Numbered from the stretch's first letter, positions 52,160 through 61,296 are shown. The stretch: DNA of 64,000 bases from Thermoplasmata archaeon (GCA_003552585.1 PUNK01000004.1:48937-112936), one strand, 5' to 3'. Notes: generated by a model from the letters alone, not told the origin. Numbers and translations are program-made.

Positions 52160-52477
52160 ATGACTGTGAAAGAAGGCGACGTGGTAAATGTCGATTATAC
52201 GGGAAGATTGAAAGATGGGACGGTATTCGATTCTTCTTTGAAAAAGATCGCAAAAAAGCACGAGGTTCACGACCCACGTAGAAACTATGAACCCCTTGAG
52301 TTCGAAGTCGGGGCAGGTAAACTCATACCCGGATTTGAAGAGGGCGTAAAAGGAATGCAGGTCGGTGAGAAAAAAGAGGTCTCCATACCACCGGAGGAGG
52401 CTTATGGTAAAAGTGGGGACCATCCTCTAGCAGGGAAAACTCTTATCTTCGAGCTCGAGCTGAAGTCTATTAAATAA
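52160..52477 (+). CDS. FKBP-type peptidyl-prolyl isomerase
   Basis: A 105-residue small FKBP that catalyses proline isomerisation during folding. The typical blocks are VNVDYTGRLKDGTVFDSS, then FEVGAGKLIPGFEEGVKGMQ and EVSIPPEEAYG, with the end LIFELELKSIK. It lacks the insert-in-flap domain found in longer archaeal FKBPs, so chaperone activity is probably minor. It has no signal peptide. Confidence 0.95.
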   Translation: MTVKEGDVVNVDYTGRLKDGTVFDSSLKKIAKKHEVHDPRRNYEPLEFEVGAGKLIPGFEEGVKGMQVGEKKEVSIPPEEAYGKSGDHPLAGKTLIFELELKSIK

Positions 52478-52519
52478 ATCAAAAACTGATTTCCGTGTTT
52501 CATCTAGGAGGTGAAAGGA

Positions 52520-53518
52520 GTGAATACCTTCTCTTCAGACCTGGAGAGTTGCGAACTCTGTGAGTGGAGATGCAGGACAAATCGATTAGAAGGTGAAAGA
52601 GGTGTATGCCTTCAGGGCCTTCCGAAGGTGTCCTCAGCCATGTTGCATCCTGCCCCTCCGAAGAGTTACACGGTATTTATGGCTGGATGCAATTTTAGAT
52701 GTCTGAACTGCCAGAATTGGGATATAGCCAACTATCCCGTTACAAGCACCGACATCAGGGGGCTGGTAGAGCCGGAAAGATTGGCCAAAGAGATATCCTA
52801 TAAACTAAAATCAAAAAAAGCCAAGATTTTGGGTGCAGATAGAGTATTTTTCAGCGGAGGATCCCCTACACCATCTTTGCCCTACATCGAAAAAGTGATT
52901 GAAGAGGCTAAAAAGATTACCAGCCTGAAAGTGAATTACGATACCAATGGTTTTCTCACTAGAGGATCTCTCAAACGCGTCTTGAAGATAACTGATAGTA
53001 TCACATTCGATATAAAGGCTTATAACGAGGAGGTTCACCGTGCCCTTACTGGTGCCCCTGTTGCCCCGGTTCTCGACAATGCGGAGTATTTGATCAAGAA
53101 CGCGCCGGGTAAATTGTGGGAATTCAGGTACCTACTGATTCCCGGGATGAACGAAGACGACGTTCCAAAACTTGCCAGGTTCCTAGCAAGGATCGACCCT
53201 TCGATACCTTTGAACATCCTGGCCTTCCGCCCAAATTTTGTGTTGGAAGATTATTTGGGCGCATCTCACCAAATAGTGACAAAGGTTGTAAATCAGGCAA
53301 AGAGAGAGGGGTTGAAAAAAGTGTCTTGGAGTGGGAGATCGGACTTACCGGGTAGAACATTTTCAGCAAAAAATACGTCTTATAAGAATACAGGGGCCAT
53401 GATGGCAGGTGAATTAGCTAGGAACAAAGGGTGTATCACTCACCCCCGCGAATGCGGTCATTGTGACCTAATGGCAGATTGTCCAATTAAGAGTTATATC
53501 CCCACTAGACGGACCTGA
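52520..53518 (+). CDS. radical SAM protein (PflA-like) with extra Cys clusters
   Basis: A 332-residue radical SAM enzyme. The [4Fe-4S] motif Cx3Cx2C is in MAGCNFRCLNCQNW, and downstream FFSGGSPTPSLPYIEKVIEE and NYDTNGFL follow the activating-enzyme pattern. An N-terminal set (CELCEWRCRTNRLEGERGVC) and a C-terminal set (CITHPRECGHCDLMADCP) could hold further metal or Fe-S sites. I start at GTG 52520, which follows AGGAGGTG by six bases; the GTG at 52511 is within that ribosome site. Substrate unknown. It lies just before the hydrogenase maturation protease gene. Confidence 0.85.
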   Translation: MNTFSSDLESCELCEWRCRTNRLEGERGVCLQGLPKVSSAMLHPAPPKSYTVFMAGCNFRCLNCQNWDIANYPVTSTDIRGLVEPERLAKEISYKLKSKKAKILGADRVFFSGGSPTPSLPYIEKVIEEAKKITSLKVNYDTNGFLTRGSLKRVLKITDSITFDIKAYNEEVHRALTGAPVAPVLDNAEYLIKNAPGKLWEFRYLLIPGMNEDDVPKLARFLARIDPSIPLNILAFRPNFVLEDYLGASHQIVTKVVNQAKREGLKKVSWSGRSDLPGRTFSAKNTSYKNTGAMMAGELARNKGCITHPRECGHCDLMADCPIKSYIPTRRT

Positions 53519-53577
53519 AAAGGATCCTCTCTTCACACTTCAGAAAGGTTTAATTATCTTTTTCAGTTCACCAATTC

Positions 53578-54021
53578 ATGACAAAAAATATCCTACTCGG
53601 TGTTGGTAACGATATAAGAAGAGACGATGCCATAGGTGAATTGGTGGCGAGGGAGTTCGATGCACCGGGCTGGGATACTGAGGATTGTGGTCCTATGCCT
53701 GAAAACTTTGTTCCTCACCTGAAAGAGGGTATCTACGAGGTAGCAGTGATCGTAGATGCTGCGGATATGAAACTCGAGCCCGGACAAATAAGACAGGTTC
53801 CGAGGGAAAAACTAGGTGTATTTACGATGAGCACTCACGCGCTACCCATCTCCTTAGTCATGGATTTTTTGGAGGAAAAGGTAGATCAGGTAGTGCTGAT
53901 AGGAATCCAGCCGAAAGACATGTCGTTAGGGGAGGGTATGAGTCCCGAACTAGTGGAGGCTAAAGAAAGGTTGCTAGAACTGTTGAAGAGTGGGGCGTGG
54001 AAGGACATCCCCGTTTTGTGA
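53578..54021 (+). CDS. hydrogenase maturation protease
   Basis: A 147-residue endopeptidase of the HycI/HyaD family, which clips the C-terminal tail of the [NiFe] hydrogenase large subunit after metal insertion. Landmarks are LLGVGNDIRRDDAIGELVAR with nickel-binding Asp, VIVDAADMKLEPGQIR, and MSTHALPISLVMDFLE with the ligand His. It ends eight bases from the end of mbhN, convergent to the hydrogenase operon whose large subunit (MbhL) has a cleavable tail after DPCIGCMDR. That makes MbhL the likely substrate. Confidence 0.93.
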   Translation: MTKNILLGVGNDIRRDDAIGELVAREFDAPGWDTEDCGPMPENFVPHLKEGIYEVAVIVDAADMKLEPGQIRQVPREKLGVFTMSTHALPISLVMDFLEEKVDQVVLIGIQPKDMSLGEGMSPELVEAKERLLELLKSGAWKDIPVL

Positions 54022-54029
54022 GGCATCGT

Positions 54030-54434
54030 TCAGGGGTTGAGCACGAGCTCATCAGCGTATTTGTCAGTACCGGCTATAAGGAACTCTTCGGTCAATTCAA
54101 AACAGCTTTTTGGACAGATGTTCGCACACTGGCCACAGAATGTGCAGCGGGCCACGTAGTGTTTAACCTTCTTCTCCTCTGGTTTAAAAGCTAGTGCTTC
54201 AGAAGGGCATACTTTCAAACAGAGTTTACAGCCTATACAGCAGTCAACATCGTACTTCAACTTACCTCTGTAATCGGGTGGTATCTCTACAGGAGGGTTT
54301 ATCTCAAGCTTTCCGCTTTCGATGAGCTCAGCTGCAGCATGCATATTTTTTGGGGTATACTTTACAGGGAAAGGATTCGTTGCTTTCCTTGTAAGCAGTT
54401 GTTTTATCAGTGTGAACACAGTTGATGTCGGCAT
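54030..54434 (-). CDS. mbhN: membrane-bound hydrogenase ferredoxin-like subunit (MbhN)
   Basis: A 134-residue subunit with two [4Fe-4S] motifs, CCIGCKLCLKVCP and CTFCGQCANICPKSC. It is equivalent to NuoI of complex I and carries electrons from reduced ferredoxin to the small subunit. The N-terminal segment (NPFPVKYTP) resembles that of Mbh/Ech proteins. It is last of the fourteen mbh genes and separated from mbhM by 13 bases. Confidence 0.93.
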   Translation of the reverse strand: MPTSTVFTLIKQLLTRKATNPFPVKYTPKNMHAAAELIESGKLEINPPVEIPPDYRGKLKYDVDCCIGCKLCLKVCPSEALAFKPEEKKVKHYVARCTFCGQCANICPKSCFELTEEFLIAGTDKYADELVLNP

Positions 54435-54447
54435 TTTTATCCACCTC

Positions 54448-55449
54448 TCATATTATCGCACCATCCATTACCACTAATACCGTTCCCAGGAGTCCCAGTA
54501 ACGTCATGGGTACCCAGTAGAAATAACTTGCCTTATCTATCTGGAACCGGGCCAGTGCCACCCTTACAACGGAGACCGCGATGAATATTATCACCAGTAA
54601 TTTGAGTAGGAAAAAAGCTATATCAGCCATAAGTTCGAGGATCACGAAGCCGTATATCTCAGGGCCACCAAAGCTCACCCAGCTCGATAGGTTGTGGGGG
54701 AAGAACAAAGCTATCATCAATGTACCCACCACCACCAATTTAACTGCTTCAGCTAGATAGAAAACACCTAGGTTCCTACCAGAATATTCAACGAACAGTC
54801 CCCCTGCAAGTTCCGTCTCAGCCTCTGCCTGATCGAAGGGAACCCGTGATAGTTCACCTGGAAGCACAGTAAAGAGTGCGACAGCTATGAATACCAGGCC
54901 CAATGCTCCAACCGGTCCTACGAGATTCCACACCGGCGTAGATGCTATGGTACCCAGTGAGAAGGTTTCGAACCTCCAAGCGATGGTAACAGCGGCTATG
55001 GCCAGAGGTAATTCGTAGCTCATCATTAGCACGAGCTCACGCTGGGAACCCACGGTTGCGTAGGGTGAGCCGGATGCGAGACCTCCCATGGCCATGGCAA
55101 CAGCAGGTATGGCTAGCAGGTATAGTATCAATATCAGATCACCGAAACCTTCCATAACCGGTTCGAAGGGCCCTAAGGGCAGGTAAAGTAAAGCTATAAG
55201 AGATGCAGCTAAGGCTATCAAAGGAGCCCCATTGAACACCCAAGGGACAGCACCTTCAGGTATGATAGTCTCCTTCATAAACAATTTTCTGATATCTCTG
55301 AAAGGCTGCCTCCAAGGAGGACCTATCCGGGACTGCATCATGGCAGTTATCTTCCTGTCGAAGCCTTTGTAAAGCAGCCCAAGGAATATACCCAGGAAAG
55401 GTATGATTATTACAAAAATCAGGGTGACCAGGAGTCTTTCCAAGTTCAT
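54448..55449 (-). CDS. mbhM: membrane-bound hydrogenase subunit M (NuoH-like)
   Basis: A 333-residue membrane protein of the NuoH/MbhM family, which links the peripheral hydrogenase arm to the ion-pumping membrane arm. Family blocks are MMQSRIGPPWRQPFRDIRKL, SQRELVLMMSYELPLAIAAV, and VPFDQAEAETELAGGLFVEY. About eight hydrophobic helices are visible. The ATG overlaps the mbhL stop (ATGA). Confidence 0.94.
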   Translation of the reverse strand: MNLERLLVTLIFVIIIPFLGIFLGLLYKGFDRKITAMMQSRIGPPWRQPFRDIRKLFMKETIIPEGAVPWVFNGAPLIALAASLIALLYLPLGPFEPVMEGFGDLILILYLLAIPAVAMAMGGLASGSPYATVGSQRELVLMMSYELPLAIAAVTIAWRFETFSLGTIASTPVWNLVGPVGALGLVFIAVALFTVLPGELSRVPFDQAEAETELAGGLFVEYSGRNLGVFYLAEAVKLVVVGTLMIALFFPHNLSSWVSFGGPEIYGFVILELMADIAFFLLKLLVIIFIAVSVVRVALARFQIDKASYFYWVPMTLLGLLGTVLVVMDGAII

Positions 55450-56687
55450 AACGATCCCTCCAGTAACTTTTTAGTTTTCTCAACACTCAACTTGTGTAGT
55501 TCATCGTGGGAGTAGCTTTTGCTCTTGCCCGTGCTCACATCCACTATCTCGGCCCGATCCATGCATCCTATGCAAGGGTCGATACATGCGGCTATTATCG
55601 GTATATCAGCTATCTGTTCTCCCATGAACATGGGTGCATAGGTTGTCAGGTTATTATAGGTGGAAGCTCTGATCTTCCAACAATCTAACTCTTCTACCCC
55701 TTCCTTCAATCGGGCATAATGGATCGCTTCTCCCCTGGGCGCCTCTATTCTCCCTATACCTTCCCCCTCTGCCTTCTTTAGCTTGTTTAAAAGTACCGCC
55801 TTCTTCGGCTCGCTGTCTATATCTTCATCAGGCATCTGGTCTACACACTGTCGGATTAGGCCGATGGACTGGACGACTTCTTTTAATCTGACCAGGGTCT
55901 TCGAGAAAACATCTCCTGTGTTTTCATAACCATATCGGGACGGGATCACGTAATCTAGATCGAGGTCTCCGTAGGCGGCATAGGGCTGGTCTATACGGAC
56001 ATCTTTCTTCACACCTGATGCCCTTACGGTTGGACCGACTCCACACAGTTCTAAAGCCTCCTTCTTTGTCAGTATACCTATGTTTTTTGTTCTCAATCTG
56101 ATACTTGGGTCGCCTAGGAATATATCCTCAAGTTTCTGATACAGTTCCTCATAGTAGGTCAATGTCTCCTCGATCTTGGGATGCATGCTTTCCGGTATAT
56201 CACGTCGCACGCCCCCAACGGTCCACATGGAATAATTTACCCTGTTACCAGAGATGTATTCTAAAAGATCCATGACCTTTTCCCTGATCTTCCACGTGAA
56301 ATGGAGATGAGTATCGAAACCGATCTCGTGAGCCGCAACACCGGCCCATAAAACGTGAGAATGGACCCTTTCAAGTTCACACATTATCGTCCTTATGTAA
56401 CGGGCCCTGTTCGTGGGCTCGATACCTGCAGCATGTTCTACAGCGGTGGTATACATGTGCTGATGGACGATCGAACAGATCCCACAGATGCGTTCGGATA
56501 AGGGTATAACTTTCAAAGGATTCCGGTGCATCCCCATGAATTCGATACCCCTGTGGTTCATTCCAGGATGTGGGTCTGCATCCACTATGGTCTCCCCATC
56601 GAGCTTGAAGTTGATCATGAACGGTTCCTTCAACGCAGGGTGTATGGGACCTATGGGCACCTGATAAGTAGTATCTTCTTCGGACAT
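55446..56687 (-). CDS. mbhL: membrane-bound [NiFe] hydrogenase large subunit (MbhL)
   Basis: The catalytic subunit of a group 4 [NiFe] hydrogenase, 413 residues. Both nickel-binding motifs are intact: Cys68 and Cys71 in RICGICSIVH and Cys372 and Cys375 in DPCIGCMDR. That separates it from complex I NuoD and from the sulfur-reducing Mbs proteins, which lack them in full. About 35 residues after DPCIGCMDR could be removed by the maturation protease. I start at ATG 56687 (MSEEDTTYQVPIGP): the longer frame to 56861 overlaps mbhK and has no family similarity. A second ATG at 56696 is also possible. Confidence 0.95.
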   Translation of the reverse strand: MSEEDTTYQVPIGPIHPALKEPFMINFKLDGETIVDADPHPGMNHRGIEFMGMHRNPLKVIPLSERICGICSIVHQHMYTTAVEHAAGIEPTNRARYIRTIMCELERVHSHVLWAGVAAHEIGFDTHLHFTWKIREKVMDLLEYISGNRVNYSMWTVGGVRRDIPESMHPKIEETLTYYEELYQKLEDIFLGDPSIRLRTKNIGILTKKEALELCGVGPTVRASGVKKDVRIDQPYAAYGDLDLDYVIPSRYGYENTGDVFSKTLVRLKEVVQSIGLIRQCVDQMPDEDIDSEPKKAVLLNKLKKAEGEGIGRIEAPRGEAIHYARLKEGVEELDCWKIRASTYNNLTTYAPMFMGEQIADIPIIAACIDPCIGCMDRAEIVDVSTGKSKSYSHDELHKLSVEKTKKLLEGSL

Positions 56688-56688
56688 T

Positions 56689-57273
56689 TCAATCATCCCC
56701 TCCTCTTGGATTCTTCTTTGTCGGTGGAGTTGCAGCTTCATCTTCATCGTGCACATATCTTGACTGCTCCTCCATCCCTTTATCGTCCCATCTCCACGGA
56801 TACTTATCTTCTGGGAACACCTCGTCGAGCCATAACCTTCTTGAATCAGGTATATCTTCAACGGTAACTCCTAAAAATTCCTGCTTCTCCCTTTCGGTGG
56901 TTATAGCCCCGGGAACGATGTCTGTTATGGTGGAGATAGTTGGATCGTCTTTGGGAAGATGAACTTTTACGTTAACACTAACTTCCTCCCCAGGATAACC
57001 GTAATTTACCGCGAAGTGATATATGAGCTCTATAAAATCGCCCATGTCGGAACCAGAGGCGACGGATAGATGAGGTTGGTGCAGTTTTGCTAATTCCTTG
57101 ACTAGGTCTCTGAAATCTTCTCTTTCTACCGTAAGCCAAATAAGTTTCATGGCTCTCTGTTTGATACCTTTCTTGATCTCTTCTATCTCTAGATCATCTA
57201 TACTTTCCCCCATCCTTTCATCCAAATATTCCTCTAACTCTTCGGGATTCAAGGGGAGTTTGATATCTTTCAT
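56689..57273 (-). CDS. mbhK: membrane-bound hydrogenase subunit K (NuoC-like)
   Basis: A 194-residue NuoC-like subunit. The conserved stretch HQPHLSVASGSDMGDFIELI, then VNVKVHLPKDDPTISTITDI and RRLWLDEVFPEDKYPWRWDD, is the 30-kDa-subunit signature. The N-terminal 60 residues are an acidic extension. A GAGGTG ribosome site lies seven bases before the ATG, which overlaps the mbhJ stop. Confidence 0.93.
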   Translation of the reverse strand: MKDIKLPLNPEELEEYLDERMGESIDDLEIEEIKKGIKQRAMKLIWLTVEREDFRDLVKELAKLHQPHLSVASGSDMGDFIELIYHFAVNYGYPGEEVSVNVKVHLPKDDPTISTITDIVPGAITTEREKQEFLGVTVEDIPDSRRLWLDEVFPEDKYPWRWDDKGMEEQSRYVHDEDEAATPPTKKNPRGGDD

Positions 57274-57713
57274 TTGTCATCACCTCTTAGTTTCTCCAGA
57301 TACAGCCATGCCTCTTTAACACCATTGATTATGTTCTCAGGTCGGGTAGGACAACCGTTCACGTACAGGATGTGTGCATCGTCGGGAAGAAGAGTGTCTA
57401 TAGGTCCTTCAACAGCATAGCTGTCGTAAAACACGCCTGTAGTGCTTCCACAGTTGCCGACCACCATAACAACCTTTGGGTCGGGTGTTTGTTCGTAAAC
57501 CCTAAGCACCCTCTCTTTCATCTTCTTCGTGACCGGACCTGTGAATAGCAGAACATCTGCGTGTCTTGGTGATCCTACCAGCTTTATACCGAACCTTTCT
57601 GCATCGTATCGAGGGGTTATTGCGGCGACTATCTCGATATCACAGGCATTGCATGATCCACTATTCAGGTGAAAGACCCATAGCGCTTTATCGAAAGTTT
57701 TTGTAAGTTTCAT
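57270..57713 (-). CDS. mbhJ: membrane-bound hydrogenase small subunit J (NuoB-like)
   Basis: A 147-residue small subunit that holds the [4Fe-4S] cluster next to the nickel site. Four cysteines match the family: Cys21 and Cys24 in GSCNACDIE, Cys88 in VVGNCGSTTG and Cys121 in YVNGCPTRPENI. I start at ATG 57713, with GGTG six bases upstream; an earlier GTG (57722) sits in the ribosome site. Confidence 0.94.
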   Translation of the reverse strand: MKLTKTFDKALWVFHLNSGSCNACDIEIVAAITPRYDAERFGIKLVGSPRHADVLLFTGPVTKKMKERVLRVYEQTPDPKVVMVVGNCGSTTGVFYDSYAVEGPIDTLLPDDAHILYVNGCPTRPENIINGVKEAWLYLEKLRGDDK

Positions 57714-57726
57714 CCTTAACACCTTT

Positions 57727-58065
57727 TTACATGGCTATATAGAGATACACCAGCACAACAGCCAGTGTTACTACGAACCAGTACACATAGTCATTTACTA
57801 TCCCTGTATGTCCCTTTACGAGGGGCTCAAAGAACTTCTTCAATGCATGGGTAAATCCCCAGTACAGGTTGTCTCCTCCAACGTGTATCCCTTGAAGGTC
57901 CTTTGGGGGTCTGTTCCCAGATATGAAGGGATCGCCTTTGTATCTTGTTTTCCTGTACTCGGAGTTCCCCAGTTTGTAGAACAGGTAGGCTATCAGGGTG
58001 ACCAGTAAACCTACTATTATGAACAGGATAGGGCTCCAGATATCTCTCAATACTATGTCGATCAA
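57727..58065 (-). CDS. mbhI: membrane-bound hydrogenase subunit I
   Basis: A 112-residue membrane protein with two hydrophobic helices (IWSPILFIIVGLLVTLIAYL and YVYWFVVTLAVVLVYLYIAM) and a middle loop with GDPFISGNRPP. Position, length and topology match MbhI of Pyrococcus, which links the antiporter-like part to the hydrogenase part. It overlaps mbhH by four bases. Confidence 0.85.
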   Translation of the reverse strand: MIDIVLRDIWSPILFIIVGLLVTLIAYLFYKLGNSEYRKTRYKGDPFISGNRPPKDLQGIHVGGDNLYWGFTHALKKFFEPLVKGHTGIVNDYVYWFVVTLAVVLVYLYIAM

Positions 58066-59588
58066 GCTCCCACCCCCAGAGACTCCATGGCCGGTACTAC
58101 TATCTCAGAGACCACATAATGGGGGAACAGGCTGAATAATATCACTACTGCAGTTAAAATACCCATAGCTATGAGCATGCTTGAGGGGACCTCCCCCTTG
58201 CTCATTTTTTGATCGGGTCCTAGGAATGCATTGAAGAACACCTTTGCTACCAGTGCGAGCGTAATTATACTGACAACCAAGGCGATTATCGCCAGTATGG
58301 GATGATATAAGTAAACGGATTCATAGATGAGTAGTTTCGAGCTGAAGCCTGAAAGTGGGGGGATCCCAGCGATCGAGAGAGCCCCTATTATGAAAAAGAA
58401 GGTGGTGTAGGGCATGTTGTGTGCCAGACCACCGAGCTTGTTCAGATCTCTTATCTTGGTCGCGTAGATGACCGCAGCAGCAGATAGGAACAACAGGGCC
58501 TTGTACACCCCGTCATTTATCATGTGGAAGAATCCTCCTTCGATTGCCATCGCACCGAAGCTTCCATAATCCGCCGTATCGAGGGTGGCAAAACCGACAC
58601 CTACGGCCATCATCATATACCCTATCTGTGAAACGGACAGATAGGCTATCAACCTCTTGATATCACTCTGCTTGAGGGCCATGCTAACACCGACAAACAT
58701 AGAAAGAACTCCTAAGAATATCAAGATAGTTCCCAGAGCGGGAGGTTCAACTGCACCTCTGAAAACAAAGAATATGAGCCTGAAGAGTACGAACAATGCT
58801 CCCAGTGATGTAATAGCGATGAAAGGAGTGATAGGTTCGGGAGCTTCAGCGTAGGCGTCCGGGGCCCACATGTGCATGGGCACACTGCTGGCCTTCATCG
58901 CCAGTATCACCATGATGATCCCTATAGCTAGGAGATCGATGAATGATCCGTGTACAGAATCCCCTATCAGTGCATAATTCAATACACCGTATTCTCCATA
59001 GAACAGGCCTATGGATACCAGCAGGAGCAACCCTCCGACCACACTTATTATCATGTATTTCAGAGCTGCTTCTACACTTTTTCCTCTCTCATTGTGATAT
59101 GCTACGAGGGCGCAGGAAGCTATAGAGGTCACCTCGAACCATACGAAAAGGTTGAAAAGATCTGAAGTCAGGACCATACCATTGACACCTGCTAGGGTGA
59201 GCAGGAAGAGGGTGTAATACTTTCCCATACCTGGTGATTCTTTCATATAACCGAGGGAGTAAAAGGCAGCTCCGATGGCGGTGATGATTATAGTTAAGGT
59301 TGCAAGGGTCGAAAAACCATCTGCAACGAAAGTGATCCTGAAGAGGGATTCAGTCGTCAATTCACCGACAGGGTCTTGTGCACCAAAAATGTATACCCAC
59401 CCACCGGTGGTGTATACCTCATATGCCATCAGTCCCACGAAGAGCCCCGTTAAAAGAAGTCCTGTGAGAAAAACGGCGTTTCTGATTTCTTTTGAGAATT
59501 TGTTTGCGATGGGTGTCAGGAATGCGAACAGAAGAGGTATTCCTAGGATAAAACTGGGCAAGTGGGTTGCAATGTTCATTCTCTGCAC
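58062..59588 (-). CDS. mbhH: membrane-bound hydrogenase subunit H (MrpD/NuoN-like)
   Basis: A 508-residue antiporter-like subunit with about fourteen hydrophobic helices, homologous to MrpD and the NuoL/M/N pump subunits. Typical blocks are LFVWFEVTSIASCALVAYHN, MWAPDAYAEAPEPITPFIAI, and LKQSDIKRLIAYLSVSQIGY with the conserved lysine. It probably moves protons or sodium ions. Confidence 0.94.
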   Translation of the reverse strand: MQRMNIATHLPSFILGIPLLFAFLTPIANKFSKEIRNAVFLTGLLLTGLFVGLMAYEVYTTGGWVYIFGAQDPVGELTTESLFRITFVADGFSTLATLTIIITAIGAAFYSLGYMKESPGMGKYYTLFLLTLAGVNGMVLTSDLFNLFVWFEVTSIASCALVAYHNERGKSVEAALKYMIISVVGGLLLLVSIGLFYGEYGVLNYALIGDSVHGSFIDLLAIGIIMVILAMKASSVPMHMWAPDAYAEAPEPITPFIAITSLGALFVLFRLIFFVFRGAVEPPALGTILIFLGVLSMFVGVSMALKQSDIKRLIAYLSVSQIGYMMMAVGVGFATLDTADYGSFGAMAIEGGFFHMINDGVYKALLFLSAAAVIYATKIRDLNKLGGLAHNMPYTTFFFIIGALSIAGIPPLSGFSSKLLIYESVYLYHPILAIIALVVSIITLALVAKVFFNAFLGPDQKMSKGEVPSSMLIAMGILTAVVILFSLFPHYVVSEIVVPAMESLGVGA

Positions 59589-59926
59589 CTCCTGACCTCG
59601 TTCGAGTCAATGGTGCCGTAGTGTCTTTTCAGCATGATGACGAATGAAAGCATAAGGGCAGTGGTCGCAACACCTATGACGATACTTGTCAGAGTGAGAG
59701 CATGGGGTGTTGGAAGAACCATGTCTGTTGCCGGGGCGCTGGTCCATATGGGGGCGACGTATCCTTCCCTGTATGCCAGTGAGACCAGGAACAGATTGGC
59801 ACCGTTCTGCATCAGGGTTATACCCATTATTATCTTTATAAGGTTCTTTTTGAACAATGCCACGTATAATCCCATAGCTACGAGAACCATGACCACAAAA
59901 AAGGGTAAGATAAGGAACAAGTTCAT
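59576..59926 (-). CDS. mbhG: membrane-bound hydrogenase subunit G (MrpC/NuoK-like)
   Basis: A 116-residue protein with three hydrophobic helices, homologous to MrpC and NuoK. The block NLIKIIMGITLMQNGANLFL holds the conserved region of the family. It overlaps mbhH by 13 bases and mbhF by four. Confidence 0.92.
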   Translation of the reverse strand: MNLFLILPFFVVMVLVAMGLYVALFKKNLIKIIMGITLMQNGANLFLVSLAYREGYVAPIWTSAPATDMVLPTPHALTLTSIVIGVATTALMLSFVIMLKRHYGTIDSNEVRRCRE

Positions 59927-60390
59927 TTTTCCACCTCCATCATACCACTATTTTTAGCCATCATCCATAGTATCAGGCTGAGGGCTGCTATTACTTCCAT
60001 ACCAACGACGATGTTCATCAGGGGAACGGTACCACCAGTATTGATGTAACCAGGGTTTATACCGGACATCACGGTTCCACCGAAGATACCTCCGGTACCT
60101 GCTAACGAGTTATAGAACATGGCAAAACCCATGACTATACCTAAGAATGCAAGCAAGAAGAAAAATGTAAGCCCGGCCGACTCCATGGTTGAAAAATCGC
60201 CTTTGTAATCCTTCAAAGCACCGTTGGAAACTATCAGGAGTGCAGTGGCAGACGCAACCACCGCGCCGCCTTGAAAACCTCCTCCAGGAGTGAGGTGCCC
60301 ATGGAGGATCAAGTATATCCCGAACACGATGATAGGCACCACCATGACATCTGACACCGTCCGGACTATGACGGACATCTTCCATTTCAC
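59923..60390 (-). CDS. mbhF: membrane-bound hydrogenase subunit F (MrpB-like)
   Basis: A 155-residue MrpB-family membrane protein. The block GHLTPGGGFQGGAVVASATA is the family signature (GHxxPGGGFQGG). Four hydrophobic helices are visible, and overlaps of four bases on each side fit tight translational coupling. Confidence 0.93.
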   Translation of the reverse strand: MKWKMSVIVRTVSDVMVVPIIVFGIYLILHGHLTPGGGFQGGAVVASATALLIVSNGALKDYKGDFSTMESAGLTFFFLLAFLGIVMGFAMFYNSLAGTGGIFGGTVMSGINPGYINTGGTVPLMNIVVGMEVIAALSLILWMMAKNSGMMEVEK

Positions 60391-60683
60391 TTTTCCACCT
60401 CCTTGGGCGCCTTAATCTTTCGTAGAACGGTAAGTACACCGCTAACGGCTGAGAAAAGTATGGTAGCCTCTCCAAGCGTATCTAGACCACGATAATCGAA
60501 CAGAACAGCGGTCACCACGTTGTTCACCTGGTTGTGGGGCTGACTGTCTCCTAAGAAATATTCATCCATGTCCGTGTTCACCGGGTTGCCGAATCCACCA
60601 TCCTCGCCACGCATCTCAACTATAGCTCCGGCTAGAAATGCGAAGATTATCAATAGTGCTATCATGGCTATGACCTTTTTCAT
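60387..60683 (-). CDS. mbhE: membrane-bound hydrogenase subunit E
   Basis: A 98-residue membrane protein with two helices separated by an external loop. The end VVTAVLFDYRGLDTLGEATILFSAV is recognised by its core VLFDYRGLDTLGEATI, the signature of the C-terminal MrpA segment (MbhE). It sits between mbhD and mbhF as in Pyrococcus. Confidence 0.92.
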   Translation of the reverse strand: MKKVIAMIALLIIFAFLAGAIVEMRGEDGGFGNPVNTDMDEYFLGDSQPHNQVNNVVTAVLFDYRGLDTLGEATILFSAVSGVLTVLRKIKAPKEVEK

Positions 60684-60934
60684 CTGTATCCCTCCGTTCT
60701 ATCGGTAGATCTGATCGCAAAGATGAATATAGCCGTTGTTAGTGCTGCACCAACTGCGGCTTCAGCTATAGCAACATCCGGTGCTCTTAGTAAGTAGAAC
60801 TGTAAAGCGAGTATCAAGCTGGATGCGCCCAGGGCGATGGCTGCGGAGATCAGATCCTTGAACCAGATGACTGCTGCAGCGGTTGTAACCAGGCCGATGA
60901 GGACTAACAGTTGTAGCACGTAGTAAAGAGTCAT
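60680..60934 (-). CDS. mbhD: membrane-bound hydrogenase subunit D
   Basis: An 84-residue, three-helix membrane protein of the MbhD/DUF4040 type, equal to another C-terminal portion of MrpA. The core LRAPDVAIAEAAVGAALTTA is typical. It overlaps both neighbours by four bases. Confidence 0.92.
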   Translation of the reverse strand: MTLYYVLQLLVLIGLVTTAAAVIWFKDLISAAIALGASSLILALQFYLLRAPDVAIAEAAVGAALTTAIFIFAIRSTDRTEGYR

Positions 60935-61296
60935 TTTTTTCCCTCCATCTCAGCAAGATGATCTACAACGGCATGTTTCGGTAATATCCCTATCTTGTGT
61001 GCTGCCCTCGCCAGAGCATGTGCTCCGGTCGGGTTGGTGACCAGTATCGCAACGAGGGCCGCCAGGGTATGAAGTACCATATTGAGGTATTGATCCTGAC
61101 CGGGATTCCAGTAATACATTACCCCTCCGTAAGCTATAATGGTAAAGGTCATGAAAATGGTCCCGAAGGTTGTGCACTTGGTGGCTGCGTGCAGGCGGGT
61201 GTAAACGTCTGGGAACCTGTGCAGTCCTATCACCCCTAGGCCGTTGAATATGATCGAGACCGCTAGCAGTATGTAAAGGATAGTTAGGGCTATCAT
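60931..61296 (-). CDS. mbhC: membrane-bound hydrogenase subunit C (MrpG-like)
   Basis: A 121-residue MrpG-family membrane protein. The block GVIGLHRFPDVYTRLHAATK is the family hallmark. I start at ATG 61296, which overlaps the mbhB stop in ATGA geometry and follows GGGGGTG; a longer frame up to 61395 would add 33 hydrophilic residues inside mbhB. Confidence 0.93.
   Translation of the reverse strand: MIALTILYILLAVSIIFNGLGVIGLHRFPDVYTRLHAATKCTTFGTIFMTFTIIAYGGVMYYWNPGQDQYLNMVLHTLAALVAILVTNPTGAHALARAAHKIGILPKHAVVDHLAEMEGKK

Noticed and set aside
55446..56861. Long N-terminal extension of MbhL
   Set aside because: The extra residues are the mbhK sequence read in another frame; the family start and stop-start junction lie at 56687-56696.
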